The notes under the pieces were generated by a model that had not been told where the DNA came from, did no database searches, and saw only the letters and a list, made by a program, of their open reading frames with translations. From contig OY540812.1 of the NCBI GenBank assembly GCA_961205875.1, positions 8,556,001 to 8,620,000 of the forward strand: a stretch of DNA of 64,000 nt, read 5' to 3'. The stretch comes from Sialis fuliginosa (Eukaryota > Arthropoda > Insecta > Megaloptera > Sialidae). Positions 61,402 through 64,000 of the stretch are shown piece after piece. Both the position numbers and the translations under genes were made by a program. Position 1 is the first letter of the stretch, and the number at the start of each line of letters is the position of its first letter.

Positions 61402-61568
61402 CATGGGCCCACAAGGGGGGGGGGGGCACAGGGCTTTAGCCTGGGGACCCGGCGCAGCGATTCAACAAGCTTTATTTGGACGTCGTCAATAAAATGTTTT
61501 AGGAGACAAGAGCAAAAAAAAATTGAAAACAATTTACAAACGTTATTATATTCTTTTCGGGGCCATGA
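61402..61568. mobile_element. Possible small hAT-like fragment
   Basis: CATGGGCCC at about 61,404 and GGGCCATG at about 61,560 are inverted, and the flanking 8-mers ATAATTAT and ATTAGTAT agree at 6 of 8. Next to the left end is a run of about 13 G's and a GGGACCCGGCGCAGCG stretch like the GC-rich subterminal parts of the MITE at 38.8 kb. Boundaries are tentative. Confidence 0.3.
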
Positions 61569-61695
61569 TTAGTATTGTTAAGTATAAAATTTAAATTAAT
61601 TTAAAGTGAGATTATAGCTAGGAAACATCAAATAAAAAATTTATTAATTCATAATTTAATATTGGTTTTTAACATTCGGGAAATAAAATGAATAA

Positions 61696-63198
61696 AACTG
61701 TAGAATTTCTCTGTACACAAATCAGATCAATGCTTATTGTTGTACTTCCGTTACTACAGTTACATATAAAAGACAATATAGACATTCTCAATTCGTAGAA
61801 TTTATTAAGTTACTTAATAATGAAACATGGCTAAACGTATACAACTCTCTTAATTCAGAAGACGCATATACACTTTTCTATGAAAGCTTTAAACATTACT
61901 TTGATTTATGCTTTCCTGTAACAATTGATAAGTTAAATAAACCTATTTCTAGTAAAGATAATTTTAATTGGATTACCCAGGAGATCAAACAAATGTCTAA
62001 TTATAAAAGAAATATATATTTATTATTAAAAGATTGCAATAAATATAATATTAATTGTGAAAATCTAAAAAATGTGTATAAAGACATATGTAAAAATATT
62101 CATAAAAAAGTGCGAGAAAGTAAACAGAACTATTACAGTGATATTATCAACAACTCAGAAAACAAAACAAAAACCTCTTGGGGCCTTGTAAAAAAATTTA
62201 CAAATATAAACAATAAAAATATCTCAAACAATATTATTAATAAAATACATAGAGTAAGTAACAATTGCCCAATAACCGATCCGATTGAAATAGCTAACGA
62301 ATTTAATAACTATTTTATCACAGTATCAAATAATAATCTTCACTCAAATCAACAAAATATTAAAAACTCTATCCCAAATAATGATAAAAGTCTATTTCTA
62401 TTTCCGTGTACAGAAAATGAAATGTACAATACTTGTATAAGTATAAAAAACAAAAATTCTTATGGCTGGGATGAAATTCCTCCATTTTTATTAAAATACT
62501 CAGTAAACTCGATTACCAAACCATTAACCTATATTATTAACAAATCTTTTGAAGAAGGTCATTATCCAAATATTCTCAAAAAAGCAATAGTAACACCAAT
62601 ATTTAAAAAAAATGACAATTTAAATATAAATAATTATAGGCCAATTTCAATTTTACCTACATTTTCAAAAATATTTGAAAAAATTATCGCAAATAGATTT
62701 TACAATTTTCTTTTAGAAACATCTCAATTCTGTAACGAACAATTCGGTTTTATCAAAGGTAGAGATATCAAACAAGCAATTTTCAATAATATGCTTAAAA
62801 TTACAGACGCCTGGAATAATAACGAACAGGTTATATCTTTATTACTTGACCTCACAAAAGCTTTCGACTCTATAGATCACTCTATTTTACTTGAAAAATT
62901 ATACTTTTATGGTATTAGAGGAAAGCCATTAGACTTAATATCTTCTTTCATTTCCGAAAGAAAGCAACGAGTTAAAATTAAAACAGAACGAACATATACA
63001 TTTTCATCCTGGAAATTAATAGAAAAGGGTGTCCCACAGGGATCTGTAATAGGGCCTTTGTTATTTACTCTGTACATTAACGACTTACCAAAATGTACCA
63101 AAAATACAATGACACTTTTTGCAGATGATACAACAATAACCTATATACACAAAAACATAAATGATCTCTTAAATAATATTAACAATTCATTCATATAA
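61696..63198 (+). pseudogene. Non-LTR retrotransposon reverse transcriptase, 5'-truncated and frameshifted
   Basis: The frame is open from 61696 (after TAA 61693) to TAA 63196-63198, about 500 codons; the first internal ATG is at 61993. Reverse transcriptase blocks, numbered from 61696: GWDEIPPFLL near 257, YRPISILPTFSKIFEKI at 314, QFGF near 352, DLTKAFDSIDH at 385, GVPQGSVIGPLLF at 445 and the catalytic FADD at 475-478. The first part matches the linker before the RT domain; no APE endonuclease is present upstream, as expected for 5' truncation. After 63198 the homology continues in another frame (SVLQWFNSNALHINITKTQ) to about 63,312, showing a frameshift near the C-terminal thumb. Sequence style is of the jockey/CR1 group of non-LTR elements; clade uncertain. 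Lysine/asparagine-rich codon use follows the AT-rich genome. Confidence 0.85.
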
Positions 63199-63312
63199 GT
63201 GTTTTGCAATGGTTTAATTCAAATGCACTACACATAAATATAACTAAAACACAAAGTATCAAATTTGGAGATTATGGAATAGCATTGAATTCATTTTATC
63301 TAAATAACAATA
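63199..63312 (+). pseudogene. Out-of-frame 3' continuation of the reverse transcriptase
   Basis: The frame starting at 63198 encodes SVLQWFNSNALHINITKTQ and onward, the usual 'W...N.L.LN..KT' segment that follows the FADD block in non-LTR elements. Homology stops abruptly at about 63,312, where a different sequence begins, so the element is broken by another insertion or rearrangement. Confidence 0.7.
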
Positions 63313-63498
63313 GGGGAGACCGGGGATGAATGTAACAATTTTCACTTTTGTGTTTATATATTTAATTTGTGTACAGTTATGAAACATATTATTTTTTCTT
63401 AATATACTTTACACTTTCTTCTTCCTTTCGACGCATATACAATTTTTAAAAAGTTTATGGTTTTAAAAAAAAAAATTAAATAATGAAGGTCGCGATTT

Positions 63499-63534
63499 GT
63501 TACAACTATCCCGACCCATAGGGATAGTTGTAAC
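63499..63534. repeat. Perfect 14-bp-arm hairpin
   Basis: GTTACAACTATCCC at 63499-63512 and its complement at 63521-63534 are separated by GACCCATA. Confidence 0.9.
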
Positions 63535-63570
63535 TAAGGACAGGGATAGATGTAACGCGGTCAATAAAAA

Positions 63571-63962
63571 CGAAATATAATAACGTACATTTATTTTAAT
63601 GTTTTCTTCAGTCTAAAATCAACATTTTTTATGATTATCCTTAAATAAAATGGCACATAGTAGTATAAACATAATATAGATTTAATACTTAAAACATGAA
63701 ATCAATAAAAAAAACTAATCAGAAAAACAATTATGACAAACATAACTAATTTCATTATTTGTGCAACGAAATATAATAACGTATTTATTTTAATATTTTA
63801 TTCAGTCTACAATCAACATTTTTTATGATTATCCTTATATAAAATGACACATAGTAGTATAAACACAATATAGATTTAATACTTAAAATATGAAATTAAT
63901 TTTAAAAAACTAATCAGAAAAACAATTATGACAAACATAACCAATTTCATTATTTGTGCATG
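63571..63962 (+). repeat. 196-bp tandem duplication
   Basis: Copies start CGAAATATAATAACGTA at 63571 and 63767. They share TCAACATTTTTTATGATTAT, CACATAGTAGTATAAACA and GAAAAACAATTATGACAAAC with few differences. Each ends ATTTCATTATTTGTGCA. Confidence 0.9.
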
Positions 63963-64000
63963 CTACGTGAGACCAATAGTGACACTCTAAGCATTGTACC

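Larger units (their letters stand above)
63313..64000 (+). mobile_element. Repeat element starting GGGGAGACCGGGGATGAATG, runs off the window
   Basis: The junction with the reverse transcriptase relic is sharp. The start GGGGAGACCGGGG is followed by ATGAATGTAAC, echoed at about 63,542 as GGGATAGATGTAAC. A hairpin (63499-63534) and a 196-bp tandem duplication (63571-63962) follow. The right end is outside the window. Type unknown; no coding frame in the visible part. Confidence 0.5.

Noticed and set aside
1..64000. tRNA, rRNA, CRISPR, bacterial operons, viral insertions
   Set aside because: Looked for cloverleaf-compatible B-box words, spaced direct repeats and long viral-like frames. None was supported; the only polymerase frame is a non-LTR reverse transcriptase.

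Overview
This is a eukaryotic, strongly AT-rich and almost gene-free window, most likely from an insect. The case rests on the dense population of hAT-like, fold-back and non-LTR elements, on the 'CCCGCGGCTTCGCTCGC' element end common in insect genomes, and on remains of a DUF4806-type gene of the kind that is multicopy in arthropods. I could not fix the order. No intact host protein-coding gene, rRNA, tRNA or CRISPR array is supported. Nearly every short open frame is chance AT-rich sequence or lies inside a repeat.

Layout. 1-6 kb: AT-rich non-coding DNA with a diverged 130-bp tandem duplication and a GC-rich island at about 5.1-5.3 kb. 6.0-7.1 kb: two nested hAT-like elements with readable 8-bp target duplications. 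7-19 kb: sparse repeats, a fold-back element (12.6 kb) and one orphan exon-like segment (16.5 kb). 19.4-20.5 kb: twin palindromes, then a 635-bp near-perfect fold-back. 24-28 kb: a short repeat copy, GC-rich islands, and a 1.57-kb hAT-like element holding a 740-bp inverted repeat. 30-31 kb: another fold-back and a GC-rich island. 35.6-37.6 kb: a repeat copy (second copy at 48.9 kb) interrupted by an antisense element with a two-part 134-bp tandem array. 40.4-46.7 kb: the most interesting object, a 6.3-kb terminal-inverted-repeat element. It has 216/219-bp subterminal arrays, a multi-exon DUF4806-like gene with conserved splice phases but several inactivating lesions, and a nested 1.74-kb hAT-like element that is largely one giant palindrome. 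53.5 kb: another fold-back. 55.7-56.3 kb: a 317-bp tandem duplication. 61.7-63.3 kb: a 5'-truncated non-LTR reverse transcriptase pseudogene, then a different repeat to the window end.

The transposable elements give a partial chronology: hAT into hAT at 6 kb, hAT into the DUF4806 element at 42 kb, and an antisense element into an older repeat at 35.6 kb. Scattered GC-rich, apparently unique islands (about 5.2, 10.9, 14.7, 24.9, 31.2, 35.1, 48.4, 56.9 and 60.6 kb) stand out from the AT-rich background. They are the best places to look for conserved regulatory DNA or small exons of a gene with very long introns.
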